Assembly: GCA_965199235.1 (NCBI GenBank)
Contig: CBDAQU010000001.1
Span: forward strand, 310,001-374,000
Reading direction: 5' to 3'
Source: BOG-908 sp965199235
GTDB lineage: Bacteria > Pseudomonadota > Alphaproteobacteria > Acetobacterales > Acetobacteraceae
DNA: 64,000 nucleotides
The notes below the pieces were generated by a model that made no database searches, was not told where the DNA came from, and saw only the letters and a list, made by a program, of their open reading frames with translations. This document shows positions 15,829 to 25,155 of this stretch, piece after piece. Every line of letters begins with the position of its first letter. Within the stretch, counting starts at the first letter, position 1. Position numbers and translations under genes: made by a program.

Positions 15829-16116
15829 GTGGCTGCAGAAAAGACGCAGAACGTGCAGGACGTGTTCCTGAACCACGTGCGGAAAGCCAAATCCCCGGTC
15901 ACCGTGTTCCTGATCAACGGCGTGAAGCTGCAGGGCATCATCACCTGGTTCGATAATTTTTCGGTGCTGCTGCGGCGCGACGGGCACACCCAACTGGTGT
16001 ACAAGCACGCCATCAGCACGGTGATGCCTGGCGCGCCGATCCAGCTGTTCGACCAAGCCAAGGAAGCAGCCGGCCTGTCCGGCAAGGAGAGCGGTTCTGT
16101 CGACATCGACGACTGA
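15829..16116 (+). CDS. hfq: RNA chaperone Hfq
   Basis: 95 residues, Sm-like hexameric RNA chaperone that pairs small RNAs with mRNAs. Sm1 (NVQDVFLNHVRKAKSPVTVF, GVKLQGIITWFDNFSVLL) and Sm2 with the YKHAIS motif (VYKHAISTVMP). The tail is short and acidic (ESGSVDIDD). The start is GTG, with AAGGA about ten bases upstream. hflX follows at once. Confidence 0.95.
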   Translation: MAAEKTQNVQDVFLNHVRKAKSPVTVFLINGVKLQGIITWFDNFSVLLRRDGHTQLVYKHAISTVMPGAPIQLFDQAKEAAGLSGKESGSVDIDD

Positions 16117-16270
16117 CCTGGACGACAGGCCGGCCGGCCCGCAGCGCGAACACGCCGGCCGGCCGGCGCCCACCCGTGCCGCGATCATCCTGCCCTGGGA
16201 GCGCCCGAGTTCGGCCGAGCGCCAGGGCGTCGATCCCTCGCGCGCAGCCGATGCCAGGCTGGCCGAGGCC

Positions 16271-17497
16271 GTGGGCCTGGCCCGATCCATCGGCCTCGTG
16301 GTCGTGCACACATCGATCCTGCCGTTGCGCGCCCGCCGTCCATCCACCCTGCTCGGGCCGGGACAGATGGACAGCGAAAAGGCGCGGCTGGAGGCCGAGC
16401 ACGTGACTGTCGCCATCGTCGACGCCTCGCTCAGCCCCGTGCAGCAACGCAACCTGGAACGCGGCTGGGGCTGCAAGGTGATCGACCGCACCGGGCTGAT
16501 CCTCGACATCTTCGGCGAACGCGCCGTCACCCGCGAAGGCTCGCTGCAGGTCGAGCTCGCCCATCTCGACTACCAGCGCTCCCGCCTTGTGCGGTCCTGG
16601 ACCCACCTGGAACGCCAGCGCGGCGGCTTCGGCTTCCTGGGCGGCCCAGGCGAGACCCAGATCGAGGCGGACCGCCGGCTGATCACCGACCGCATCGTGC
16701 GCCTCAAGCGCGAGCTGGAGCAGGTCCGGCGCACACGCGGCCTGCACCGCACCGCCCGCAAGCGCGTGCCCTACCCCTTGATCGCCCTCGTCGGCTACAC
16801 CAACGCCGGCAAATCCACCCTGTTCAACAGCCTGACAGGGGCCGAGGTGCACGCGCAGGACCAGCTCTTCGCCACGCTGGACCCCACCATGCGCAGCCTG
16901 GTCCTGCCCAGCGGCCGGCAGGTGATCCTGTCGGACACGGTGGGGTTCATCAGCGAACTGCCGACCGAACTGGTCGCCGCCTTCCGCGCCACGCTGGAGG
17001 AGGTGGCGCAGGCCGACATGATCCTGCACGTGCGCGACGCCGCCCACCCGGACAGCGCCGCCCAGCGCGCCGACGTGCTGGCCGTGCTCGACGGCATGGC
17101 CCGCGAAGGCACGCTGGACCAGGATTTCGCCGCCCGCACCATCGAGGTGCTGAACAAGGCGGACCTGCTCGGCGGCGTCGATGCCGTCGCAGCCAAGCCG
17201 GGCAGCATCGCCGTGTCCGCAGCCACCGGCGAGGGACTTGCGGCGCTGCTGCAGATGCTGGACGCCCGCCTGGCCGCCGGCATGGAGGAGGCACGCTACG
17301 ACATCGGCCACGCTGACGGCGCGCGGCTTGCCTGGCTGTACGAGCATGGCGAGGTGATCGGCCGCGAGGATGGCGAGGACGCCGCCCACGTCACCGTCCG
17401 CCTGCTGCCCGCCGACCGCGCCCGCTTCGAACACCCGCCCCGTTTCGAACACTCGCCCCCCTTCGAACACTCGCCCCCCTTCGAACATTCGCACTGA
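16271..17497 (+). CDS. hflX: GTPase HflX
   Basis: Ribosome-splitting/heat-shock GTPase. G1 GYTNAGKST starts at residue 175 of this reading, G3 is DTVGFISELP, G4 NKAD. The HflX N-domain glycine-rich linker GFGFLGGPGETQIEADRRL is present. The first ATG/GTG/TTG in frame is GTG 16271, but the frame is open back to 16118 and reads TRAAIILPWERPSSAERQG, which looks like genuine HflX sequence; a CTG at 16118, two bases after the hfq stop, may be the true start. The C-terminus is a tandem repeat (FEHSPP units). Cotranscribed with hfq and the phosphatase-like gene. Confidence 0.9.
   Translation: MGLARSIGLVVVHTSILPLRARRPSTLLGPGQMDSEKARLEAEHVTVAIVDASLSPVQQRNLERGWGCKVIDRTGLILDIFGERAVTREGSLQVELAHLDYQRSRLVRSWTHLERQRGGFGFLGGPGETQIEADRRLITDRIVRLKRELEQVRRTRGLHRTARKRVPYPLIALVGYTNAGKSTLFNSLTGAEVHAQDQLFATLDPTMRSLVLPSGRQVILSDTVGFISELPTELVAAFRATLEEVAQADMILHVRDAAHPDSAAQRADVLAVLDGMAREGTLDQDFAARTIEVLNKADLLGGVDAVAAKPGSIAVSAATGEGLAALLQMLDARLAAGMEEARYDIGHADGARLAWLYEHGEVIGREDGEDAAHVTVRLLPADRARFEHPPRFEHSPPFEHSPPFEHSH
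17429..17494 (+). repeat. 18-base tandem repeat forming the HflX C-terminus
   Basis: Four units of about 18 bases, each beginning TTCGAACA, encode RFEHPP, RFEHSP, PFEHSP and PFEHSH before the stop. Such a tail is not a normal part of HflX. Confidence 0.85.
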
Positions 17498-17500
17498 GGC

Positions 17501-18328
17501 GTGGCCACCTTCACCGTCGCCCAGGCCCGCGAGCTGGACCTGCTGCTGCGCGCCGCCGCACGAGCCGAGATCATGCCCCGCTTCCGCAGGCTCGGCACCG
17601 ACTCGGTACGCACCAAATCGGGCCCGCTCGACCTCGTCACCGATGCCGACGAGGCGGCCGAGGCGATGATCGCGCAAGGGCTGACCCGCCGGTTTCCCGG
17701 CTGCCTGGTGGTGGGCGAGGAAGCCGCGGCAGGCGACCCCGCCCTGCTCGACCGCCTGGCCGGCGCGGAGCTCGCCTTCGTGGTGGACCCGGTCGACGGC
17801 ACGTCGAACTACGCCGCCGGCCTGCCGCTGTTCGGCACGATGGCCGCCGTGGTCGTGCGCGGAGAGGTCGCGGCCTCCGTCATCCACGACCCCTCGTCCG
17901 ACACCTCCTCTGTCGCGGTGCGCGGCGAGGGCGCCTGGGAGCAGGCCTCAGACGGCGCGCGCCACGACCTGCGGGTCGCCGCACCGGTGCGGCTGGACCG
18001 CATGACGGGCGCCGTCTCCTGGCGCTACCTGCCGCCGCCCGTGCGCGCCACCGTGCTGCCGAACCTGCAGCGCCTGGCGCAGATCTTCGATTTCCGCTGC
18101 GCCGCACATGAGTACAGGATGCTGGCCGCCGGCCACTGCCACTTCCTGATGTTCAACCGCCTGATGCCCTGGGACCACCTGCCAGGCTGGCTGCTGCACC
18201 GCGAAGCAGGCGGCTACGCCGCCCGCTTCGACGGCTCGCCCTACCGGCCGGGCCTCATCGATGGCGGCCTGATCTGCGCCCCAGACCTGCAAAGCTTCGA
18301 AACTCTCAGGGAGGCGTTGCTGACATGA
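17501..18328 (+). CDS. Inositol monophosphatase family protein
   Basis: 275 residues from GTG 17501, three bases after the hflX stop. Mg-dependent phosphatase fold: GPLDLVTDADEAAEAMI, VGEEAA, the metal motif VVDPVDGTSNYAAGLPLFG and the C-terminal motif MPWDHLPGWLLHREAGGYAA. Substrate could be inositol-1-phosphate, a sugar phosphate or 3'-phosphoadenosine phosphate; the sequence does not decide. Last gene of the hfq-hflX run. Confidence 0.88.
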   Translation: MATFTVAQARELDLLLRAAARAEIMPRFRRLGTDSVRTKSGPLDLVTDADEAAEAMIAQGLTRRFPGCLVVGEEAAAGDPALLDRLAGAELAFVVDPVDGTSNYAAGLPLFGTMAAVVVRGEVAASVIHDPSSDTSSVAVRGEGAWEQASDGARHDLRVAAPVRLDRMTGAVSWRYLPPPVRATVLPNLQRLAQIFDFRCAAHEYRMLAAGHCHFLMFNRLMPWDHLPGWLLHREAGGYAARFDGSPYRPGLIDGGLICAPDLQSFETLREALLT

Positions 18329-18367
18329 CGAGGCACGCGGTCGGCTGGGGTGGGGTCGGGCGCCACC

Positions 18368-20377
18368 TCAGCCGGTCGTCTCGAACCGCACGCCGTAGGG
18401 GATGTTGCTGCCGCCCGCCCCCACCGCCGTGACGAACACCAGGTACTTGGTGCCCGGCGCAAGGCCCGCGACGTCGAAGGACGTTCCCTGGGTGACCGCC
18501 TCGGCCACGAAATAGGCCGGGTCCAACGGGTCCTGCGACGTGATGGTGACGAGGTAGCCGGTCGCACCGGCCGCGGGCTTCCAGCTGACGGCCACGCTCG
18601 TCGAAGCCGGAACGGGATGTATCCGCCTCGCCTGCTCCGGCTGGTCGCCGACGCCGGCGCCAAGCCGGAACATGCTGATCAGCATGGCGTACTCCCGGAT
18701 TGATCCCCAGCCGGTTACGTCGTCGTAGCCGTAGCCGGCAGCGTAGCCGGCCGGCAGGCCGCCGCTCGACAGGCCGTTCGTTCCGGACAGGACGTCGTGA
18801 TAGGTCCCGACCGCGTTCAGCCCGATCGAATAGGCGAGCGGGTTGAAATACCCTATCGCCGGCAGGCCGGTGCCCTTTCGCGCCGCGTTCAGCACGCTGT
18901 AGGCGCCCGCCCAGAGCGGCGCCGAAAGGCTGGTCCCGCCGATCTCCAGCCAGCCGCCGTTGATGCCCGAATAGACCGAGGCACCGGTGACGGGTGCTGC
19001 GTCCGCGGCAAGGTCGGGCACGTTGCGCATCGTGCCCGACCCGCCGTTGGGCAGCGCCACCGATTGATAGACCCCAGGGTTGTACTCGGCGATCTGGAAG
19101 CCGGGAACGGTCCACATGCCGCTCGCACCGCCGCCGGACGCGCCCTCCTGCTCGGCCAGCAAACCCCAGGCGGTCTCCAGCCCGTACAGCGAGCGGTCGG
19201 CGGTGAACAGCGTCGTGCCGCCGACCCCGGTCGCGTAGGGCTGGGATGCAGGGTCCTCCACGTTCAACGTGCTCTGCACGACCTCGCCATAGGCACCCTC
19301 GTCGCCGGAGCTGACGAACACCGCCTGCCCCTGGGTCGCAAGCTGCACCAGCACGTCGTACTCGGCCTGCAGGGCCGCAGCGCCTGCGCTGGCCTCGTCG
19401 ATGCCGTAGGAGATGCTGATCGTCTGCGCGCTGTCGTCCTCGGCCATCATCGTCAGGCTGTCCAGCAGGGCCACCGAGAACGGGTCGGTGCCGTCCTCGT
19501 ACACCGTGATCCGGCCGAGGTTCGGATCGATGCCGATCAGCGTCTGCACGTCGAGGACCGCTTCGAGTTCGACGCCGTTGTCGTTGACCGACCCGTCATA
19601 GCCGTCCACCCCCTCCACCACGACCGGCACCTTCGGCAAGCCGTAATGCCGCTCGAACCTGGCGAGATCGGACGCGACGAACCCGCCCTGCTCGAACACC
19701 GCCGCCGTCTCCTGCTTGGCGCCCTGCAGCACCGGAACCGAGTAGGCGCCGCGGAAATCGGCGGGCGAGTAGGCCCCGTAAACGCCGCTGCCCGCCGCCC
19801 CCTGCGGACGCGGCCCGGACGGCAGCCGGTGGAGCGGCGCGAACCGCTTCGTGCTGGACAGCCCGACCACGCCCGACACCATGCCGGCCACCGCGTCCGG
19901 CATCGTCGGCGCGGTGGCCGGTGCGAAAGCCGCCTCGCCGGCCGGCGTCCGGTAGGTGGCGATGCGCGTCGCGAACAGCCTCTCGATGGTCGCGACCGTG
20001 CCGGTGACGCTGATCGTGCTGCGGCTTTGCGTGACCGCCCCGGGCACGAGGCCGGACGCCGACGCCCAGGCGCGCACCGCCGCGTAGTCCTCCGCCCTCG
20101 CGCCGAACCGCGCGCCGAACTCGCGCGGCGTGATGTACCTGCCGTAGGCAGCGCTCCTCGGATCGGAGACGGCATGCGCAAGGGCGTCAGCACCCGCCGC
20201 GTCGCGCAGCGGCAGTGCCAGGACCAGCCGCATCGTCGCCGACTGGTCCATCAGCCCGGTCTGCCTGCCCAGCACCGCCTGCGGCGGCAACGAGAACGCA
20301 CTTCGCGCCCGCGCCGGAGACACACCGACCCCGACGACCGCCGCGAACAACGCCGATACGATGCCACATGCCCGCAT
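18368..20377 (-). CDS. Secreted serine-carboxyl protease, sedolisin/kumamolisin family (S53)
   Basis: 669 residues: signal peptide (MRACGIVSALFAAVVGVGVS), pro-kumamolisin activation domain (about 25-195), catalytic S53 domain and a C-terminal fibronectin-III-like domain (PASTSVAVSWKPAAGATGYL). The active site is complete: E272 and D276 in GVELEAVLDVQTL, oxyanion D359 in SSGDEGAYG, S483 in GGTSLSAPLWAG; calcium-site residues YDDVTGWGS are present. Such enzymes work at acid pH outside the cell. ATG 20377 is preceded by a run of G; the 47-codon upstream extension has no signal peptide and is rejected. Confidence 0.92.
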   Translation of the reverse strand: MRACGIVSALFAAVVGVGVSPARARSAFSLPPQAVLGRQTGLMDQSATMRLVLALPLRDAAGADALAHAVSDPRSAAYGRYITPREFGARFGARAEDYAAVRAWASASGLVPGAVTQSRSTISVTGTVATIERLFATRIATYRTPAGEAAFAPATAPTMPDAVAGMVSGVVGLSSTKRFAPLHRLPSGPRPQGAAGSGVYGAYSPADFRGAYSVPVLQGAKQETAAVFEQGGFVASDLARFERHYGLPKVPVVVEGVDGYDGSVNDNGVELEAVLDVQTLIGIDPNLGRITVYEDGTDPFSVALLDSLTMMAEDDSAQTISISYGIDEASAGAAALQAEYDVLVQLATQGQAVFVSSGDEGAYGEVVQSTLNVEDPASQPYATGVGGTTLFTADRSLYGLETAWGLLAEQEGASGGGASGMWTVPGFQIAEYNPGVYQSVALPNGGSGTMRNVPDLAADAAPVTGASVYSGINGGWLEIGGTSLSAPLWAGAYSVLNAARKGTGLPAIGYFNPLAYSIGLNAVGTYHDVLSGTNGLSSGGLPAGYAAGYGYDDVTGWGSIREYAMLISMFRLGAGVGDQPEQARRIHPVPASTSVAVSWKPAAGATGYLVTITSQDPLDPAYFVAEAVTQGTSFDVAGLAPGTKYLVFVTAVGAGGSNIPYGVRFETTG

Positions 20378-20811
20378 GCCGACCCCCCCCTGCCGCGGGG
20401 ATTGTTGACACGGCCCAGGATGCCTGGCCAGAGGCGGCACAGCCAGACGACCGCACTGCGGCGGCTCACAAACGTTCGCGAAACGACCTAGGGGAGAGGG
20501 CGCCGACCACGGAACCATCGCGCCGCAGGCCCGCCCTGCCGAGCTTCGCGGTCCCGGCAGCCTTCATCCTGATCGCCTCGGCCGTCACAACGGTTAGCAG
20601 AAGCCACCAGGTTCACGATGCGGACACGCTGCTGCCGGCAATGATGCCGAGAAAGAACCGACCTGGTACTGCTGGAGCCAGGACCGTTCCGGCAACCTGC
20701 TGCCCTTCCTCGCCAGCCCATAAGGGGCATCAGGGCAAAGACCAGCCTGCTGTTCGGCGCAGCCCCACCCTGCGACGGCGGCTCCTAGACGATCTTCGCC
20801 GCTGCCGCCGG
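20378..20811. other. Intergenic region upstream of the sedolisin gene
   Basis: 434 bases between the FkbM-type gene and the sedolisin, both minus strand; it should hold the protease promoter. An 80-codon minus ORF (20488-20730) has Arg/Gly-rich composition and no ribosome-binding site, so I do not call it. No RNA, terminator or repeat recognised. Confidence 0.5.
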
Positions 20812-21837
20812 TCACTGAGCCGGCAGCGACACGTTGCGCCAGACCTGAGTGCCATCCAGGCTGACCATTCCCTGCAACGACGGTGCGTCGTCGCGCCACT
20901 GCAGGCGCGGCGGCTTCTCGTTCTCAAGACGCCACCCTCGATCATGCATCTGCTGCATGACGTCGCCGTGCAGCTTGGGATCATGCGTCGCAACCACCGC
21001 CCAGCGCACCTGCCGGTCCATCAGCCCCGCGGCCGACCGGCACAGATCGGCTTCCCACCCCTGCACGTCGATGTGAACGAGGTCCCAGACAGGTTGTGCC
21101 GAAAGCAGCTCCCTGAACGGTCGAACCTCGACGTCGAGCCAGCTGGCGAAGACACGGCCGAGGTGGTCGGCAGGCGGTGCAGCGCCGATCACCGGCCGGC
21201 TCCCCCAATCAGCGGCAGGGTCGTCGTTTTTCGGCCAGCGCGCACGTCCCGCCTTCACGCCGACCGCAGCGTGGACAAGATCATGTGCGTCCGGCTCCAG
21301 GCCGTTATCGCGAAGATGGTCCCGCATGAACGCGAAATGGCCAGGATCGGCCTCCACCCCCGTCAGCCGTATGTCCGGGATCCCGAGATGCCGGGCGGCA
21401 ACGGCGCCGGCGACGATCCACGGCCCCCAGCCGGCGCCAAGCTCCATGCACACGAACCGGTCGCGCGCCGTGATCACGCTCTTGAGCAGGCCGACCCACT
21501 CGATGGCCTCGGCGTGCACGCTGTCGGTCGGGATCGGCAGGCCCATCACCGCACCCTGCGGCGCCGACAGCCCGGCGAGGAACGACGTGCGCGTCCGCAC
21601 GCCCAGAAAATCCGTGACGAAGCCGGGAGACGGCTCGAACACCTGGCCCGCGAAACGGTCGAACACCCGCAGGTCGGACGCGGAATACCCGCGATAGGTC
21701 TGTGTGTCGCTAGCGGGACAATCGTAGGCCGCTTCCGTCTCGCCCGGGACGGCAAGCTCGCTCAGCTCCGACCGTTTGCCTGCGGGCGGACGGGCTGGCC
21801 TGCGCGGACGCCATCTGAGCCAGCTCTGCGCGGACAT
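20812..21837 (-). CDS. FkbM-family methyltransferase
   Basis: 341 residues. SAM-dependent methyltransferase fold with CMELGAGWGPWIVAGAVAAR, ADPGHFAFMRDHLRDNG and the FkbM-type DLVHIDVQGWEADLCRSA, followed by VVATHDPKLHGD. A ~90-residue N-terminal part precedes it. FkbM enzymes often methylate sugars or polyketides; here the target is unknown. The ATG overlaps the arfB stop (TGATG), so both are cotranscribed. It carries no signal peptide. Confidence 0.82.
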   Translation of the reverse strand: MSAQSWLRWRPRRPARPPAGKRSELSELAVPGETEAAYDCPASDTQTYRGYSASDLRVFDRFAGQVFEPSPGFVTDFLGVRTRTSFLAGLSAPQGAVMGLPIPTDSVHAEAIEWVGLLKSVITARDRFVCMELGAGWGPWIVAGAVAARHLGIPDIRLTGVEADPGHFAFMRDHLRDNGLEPDAHDLVHAAVGVKAGRARWPKNDDPAADWGSRPVIGAAPPADHLGRVFASWLDVEVRPFRELLSAQPVWDLVHIDVQGWEADLCRSAAGLMDRQVRWAVVATHDPKLHGDVMQQMHDRGWRLENEKPPRLQWRDDAPSLQGMVSLDGTQVWRNVSLPAQ

Positions 21838-22262
21838 CACTCCCCCTCCGGCCGCCGCCGCATCGCCTTGGTGCCCGACCGCACCCCCTTGCTCTCCAGC
21901 CGACGCTGCTGCGACCCGTAGGTCGGCCGCGTCGCCCGCCTTGCCTTCTGCACCGGCTCGGCCTCCCGGATCAGCGCGAACAGCCGCTCCGTTGCGTCCT
22001 CGCGGTTGCGCGCCTGGGAACGGAACCGTTGCGCGCCGATCACCAGCACGCCCTCCTGCGTCATCCGCGCGCCCGCCAAAGCCGCCAACCGCGCCTTGAC
22101 CCCGTCCGGCAGCGAGGGTGAGCCGCGCACGTCGAACCGCAGTTCCACCGCGGTCGATACCTTGTTCACGTTCTGCCCGCCCGGGCCGGACGCCAGCACG
22201 AAACGCTCGGACAGTTCGGCCTCGTCGATGGAAAGCGCGTCGGTGATCGGCAGCCGCGCCAA
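21837..22262 (-). CDS. arfB: Alternative ribosome-rescue factor / peptidyl-tRNA hydrolase ArfB
   Basis: 141 residues. RF1-like catalytic domain with GGQ in FVLASGPGGQNVNKVSTAVE, and a basic C-terminal tail (ATRPTYGSQQRRLESKGVRS, KAMRRRP) that inserts in the empty mRNA channel of stalled ribosomes. No codon-recognition domain, so not a canonical release factor. Starts at TTG 22262, directly against the upstream TAA, and overlaps the FkbM gene by one base. Confidence 0.92.
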   Translation of the reverse strand: MARLPITDALSIDEAELSERFVLASGPGGQNVNKVSTAVELRFDVRGSPSLPDGVKARLAALAGARMTQEGVLVIGAQRFRSQARNREDATERLFALIREAEPVQKARRATRPTYGSQQRRLESKGVRSGTKAMRRRPEGE

Positions 22263-23060
22263 TTACCGGACCGGCTTGCGGAATTTCAGGATGAAGTTGT
22301 CGCCTTCCCCGATCGCCGCGTATTTCGCGTGGTCCACCGCCCCAAGCGCGAAGCTCGGCGGCAGCGTCCAGACCCCCTGCGGATAGGTCTTGGTGTCGCG
22401 CGGGTTCGCGTCCAGCTCCGACGACCCCGCCAACTCGAAACCCGCCTTCTTCGCCAGCGCGACGGTGTAATCCTGGCGCACGTAGCCGCTTTCCGCTTTC
22501 GGATCCTGCGGCACGGTCGCCAGCCCGCGATGCTCCTCCACGCCCAGCACGCCGCCGGGCTTGAGCGCCGCGTAGAACGCAGCAAACGCCTGGTCGGCGA
22601 AGCCGCCCGCCATCCAGTTGTGCACGTTGCGGAACGTCAGCACGAAATCGGCCGAGCCCGGCTGCGCGATCGTCATGTGCTGCGGCCCCAGCTCCGACAA
22701 CTTCATCGCCGCAAAACCGGGCTTGCCCTCGAATTTCTGCCGGAACCGGGCCACGTCCCTCTCTTCGTCCCCGCCGCCGGGCAGCGCCACCGTGTAATGG
22801 CCGGACGCCGCCAGGTAGGGGCCAAGTATCTCCGTCCAGTAGCCGCCGCCCGGCCAGATCTCGACCACGCTGGACGAGGGCTTCACACCGAAAAAGGCGA
22901 GCTCCTCGGCCGGATGCCGCACCGGGTCGCGCGCCACCAGCTTCGGCGTGCGCGCGGCGCTGTGCACGGCGGCGAGCAACGCCGGGTCGGGCTGGGTCGC
23001 CGCCCAGCTCGCGGTGCTGCAGCTCAGCGCGGCGGCAATCAGGAAAGCGGCGCGGACCAT
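22263..23060 (-). CDS. Exported methyltransferase-like protein (COG4798 type)
   Basis: 265 residues from ATG 23060 (AGGA eight bases upstream). Signal peptide MVRAAFLIAAALSCSTASWA, then a class I methyltransferase-like domain: EELAFFGVKPSSSVVEIWPG, GGGYWTEILGPYLAASGHYT and the late strand GGVLGVEEHRGLA. The motif I glycines are replaced by WPGGGYW, usual for this family. Substrate unknown, and a periplasmic SAM enzyme is hard to explain, so catalysis is uncertain. First gene of the arfB-fkbM run. Confidence 0.75.
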   Translation of the reverse strand: MVRAAFLIAAALSCSTASWAATQPDPALLAAVHSAARTPKLVARDPVRHPAEELAFFGVKPSSSVVEIWPGGGYWTEILGPYLAASGHYTVALPGGGDEERDVARFRQKFEGKPGFAAMKLSELGPQHMTIAQPGSADFVLTFRNVHNWMAGGFADQAFAAFYAALKPGGVLGVEEHRGLATVPQDPKAESGYVRQDYTVALAKKAGFELAGSSELDANPRDTKTYPQGVWTLPPSFALGAVDHAKYAAIGEGDNFILKFRKPVR

Positions 23061-23182
23061 GGCGGATATCCTCGTTGTTTGCCGCATCATAGCCGTGCCG
23101 CAACGGCCTGCACACCGCCCAGCCCGCACCTGACACGCATGTCACAGCATGGTAAGCGCCCGCCCATGCTGGCCACCGACCG

Positions 23183-23869
23183 ATGACCGCCCCGTTCACG
23201 CACGCTTCCCTGTCGCCGGACGTGGCGACCCCCCTCGTGCTGGCGCTGCCGAAAGGCCGCATCCTCGCCGAATGCGGCAAGCTGCTCGCGCGCGCCGGCG
23301 TGAACCCGGCACCCGACTACACCGACGAGGACAGCCGCCGCCTGCGTTTCCCCACCAGCGACCCCCTGCTCGACGTGGTGCGCGTCCGCCCGTTCGACGT
23401 CGCCACCTTCGTGGCCTACGGCGCCGCCCATATCGGCATCTGCGGCGCGGACGTGCTGGGCGAGTTCGACTTCGCCGAGATCTACGCCCCGCTGGACCTG
23501 AAGATCGGCGCCTGCCGCGTGTCCGTCGCCGCCCCGATCGACGCCGAGCTGGACGATCCTGCCCGCTGGTCCACCGTGCGCGTCGCCACCAAGTATCCCG
23601 GCACGGCGCGCCGGCATTTTGCCGCCCGCGGCATCCACGCCGATGTGGTGCACCTCAACGGTGCGATGGAGCTGGCGCCCGGCCTCGGCCTGTGCCGCCT
23701 GATCGTGGACCTGGTGCAGACCGGCGCCACCCTGCGCGCCAACGGCCTGCGCGAAACCGAGGTGATCGCCGAGGTGACCAGCCGCCTGATCGTCAACCGC
23801 ACCGCCCTGAAGACCCGGCCCGAAGAGATCGGCGCCTGGATCGCCCGTTTCCGCGCCGCCGTCGCATGA
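23183..23869 (+). CDS. hisG: ATP phosphoribosyltransferase, short form
   Basis: 228 residues, first enzyme of histidine synthesis (ATP + PRPP). ALPKGRILAECGKLLARAG at the start and the PRPP-binding stretch LGLCRLIVDLVQTGATLRANG. It lacks the C-terminal regulatory domain, so it is the short form, which needs HisZ as partner; no hisZ is in the window. ATGA overlap with hisD. Confidence 0.94.
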   Translation: MTAPFTHASLSPDVATPLVLALPKGRILAECGKLLARAGVNPAPDYTDEDSRRLRFPTSDPLLDVVRVRPFDVATFVAYGAAHIGICGADVLGEFDFAEIYAPLDLKIGACRVSVAAPIDAELDDPARWSTVRVATKYPGTARRHFAARGIHADVVHLNGAMELAPGLGLCRLIVDLVQTGATLRANGLRETEVIAEVTSRLIVNRTALKTRPEEIGAWIARFRAAVA

Positions 23870-25155
23870 GGCGCCTGTCCACCGCCGGCCAGGATTTTGG
23901 TCCCGCGTTCGAGGCCCTGCTGGACCAGGCGAGAGAGACCACCGCCAGCGTCGACGGCACGGTCGCGGCCATCATCGCCGAGGTGCGCCGCCATGGCGAC
24001 GCGGCACTCTGCGCCTACACCGAACGCTTCGACCGCCTCGCGCTCAGCCCGGCCACGCTGCGCATCACCCAGGACGAGATCGAGGCGGCTTGCGGCCAGG
24101 TGGCGCCCGAGCTGCTGGCCGCGCTCGACCTGGCCGCCGTCAGGATCGAGGCGTTCCACCGCGCCCAGATGCCGGTCGACATGCGCATGCACGACGATGC
24201 CGGCCTGACCATGGGCCTGCGCTGGACGCCGCTGGACAGTGTGGGCATCTACGTGCCGGGCGGCCGGGCGGCCTACCCGTCCTCGGTCCTGATGAACGCG
24301 CTGCCCGCGCGCGTGGCCGGCGTCGGCCGGATCGCCATGTGCGTGCCCACCCCCGGCGGCGTGCTGAACCCGCTCGTGCTGGCGGCCGCCCGCCGCGCCG
24401 GCGTCAGAGAGATCTTTCGCGTGGGCGGGGCGCAGGCGGTGGCAGCCCTGGCCTACGGCACGGCCAGCATCGCGCCGGTGGACCGCATCGTCGGCCCGGG
24501 CAACGCCTACGTGGCCGAAGCCAAGCGCCAGGTTTATGGGCGCGTCGGCATCGACGGCGTCGCCGGCCCCTCCGAGGTGCTGATCCTGGCCGATGCCGAC
24601 AACGATGCCCGCCATGTCGCGATCGACCTGCTGGCCCAGGCCGAACACGACGAGTCCGCGCAATCGATCCTGATCACCGACAGCGAAATCTTCGCCGAAG
24701 CCGTCTCCCGCGCCGTCACGGCCGAACTCGCGACCCTGCCGCGCGCGGCCATCGCCGGCGCGAGCTGGGCCGCCAGCGGCGCGATCATCCTGGTGCGCGA
24801 CTGGGAGGAGGCCGCCGCCCTGTCCGACCGTCTGGCGCCGGAGCATTTGCAGGTCATGGTCGCCGACCCGCACGCGCTGTTCGCCCGCCTGCGCCACGCC
24901 GGCAGCGTCTTTCTCGGCCGCTTCGCGCCGGAGGCGCTGGGCGACTACATCGCCGGACCCAACCACGTCCTGCCCACCGGCCGAACCGCGCGCTTCGCCT
25001 CCGGCCTGTCCACCTACGATTTCCTCAAGCGCACCACCTGGATCGACGCAGACGGCGCGGCGCTCGGCCGGGTCGGCCGGCAGGCTGCGATGCTCGCCGA
25101 GGCCGAGGGCCTGCACGCCCATGCGCGCAGCCTGCAGGTCCGGCTCGACGGATAG
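23866..25155 (+). CDS. hisD: Histidinol dehydrogenase
   Basis: 429 residues, catalyses the last two steps of histidine synthesis with NAD and zinc. Family motifs: VGIYVPGGRAAYPSSVLMNA, IVGPGNAYVAEAKRQVYG, zinc/catalytic LLAQAEHDESAQSILIT, and DYIAGPNHVLPTGRTARFAS. ATG 23866 overlaps the hisG stop; the longer open frame upstream is the shadow of hisG. Confidence 0.95.
   Translation: MRRLSTAGQDFGPAFEALLDQARETTASVDGTVAAIIAEVRRHGDAALCAYTERFDRLALSPATLRITQDEIEAACGQVAPELLAALDLAAVRIEAFHRAQMPVDMRMHDDAGLTMGLRWTPLDSVGIYVPGGRAAYPSSVLMNALPARVAGVGRIAMCVPTPGGVLNPLVLAAARRAGVREIFRVGGAQAVAALAYGTASIAPVDRIVGPGNAYVAEAKRQVYGRVGIDGVAGPSEVLILADADNDARHVAIDLLAQAEHDESAQSILITDSEIFAEAVSRAVTAELATLPRAAIAGASWAASGAIILVRDWEEAAALSDRLAPEHLQVMVADPHALFARLRHAGSVFLGRFAPEALGDYIAGPNHVLPTGRTARFASGLSTYDFLKRTTWIDADGAALGRVGRQAAMLAEAEGLHAHARSLQVRLDG

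Noticed and set aside
20488..20730. 80-codon minus ORF upstream of the sedolisin
   Set aside because: Arg/Gly-rich, no Shine-Dalgarno, no recognisable feature.
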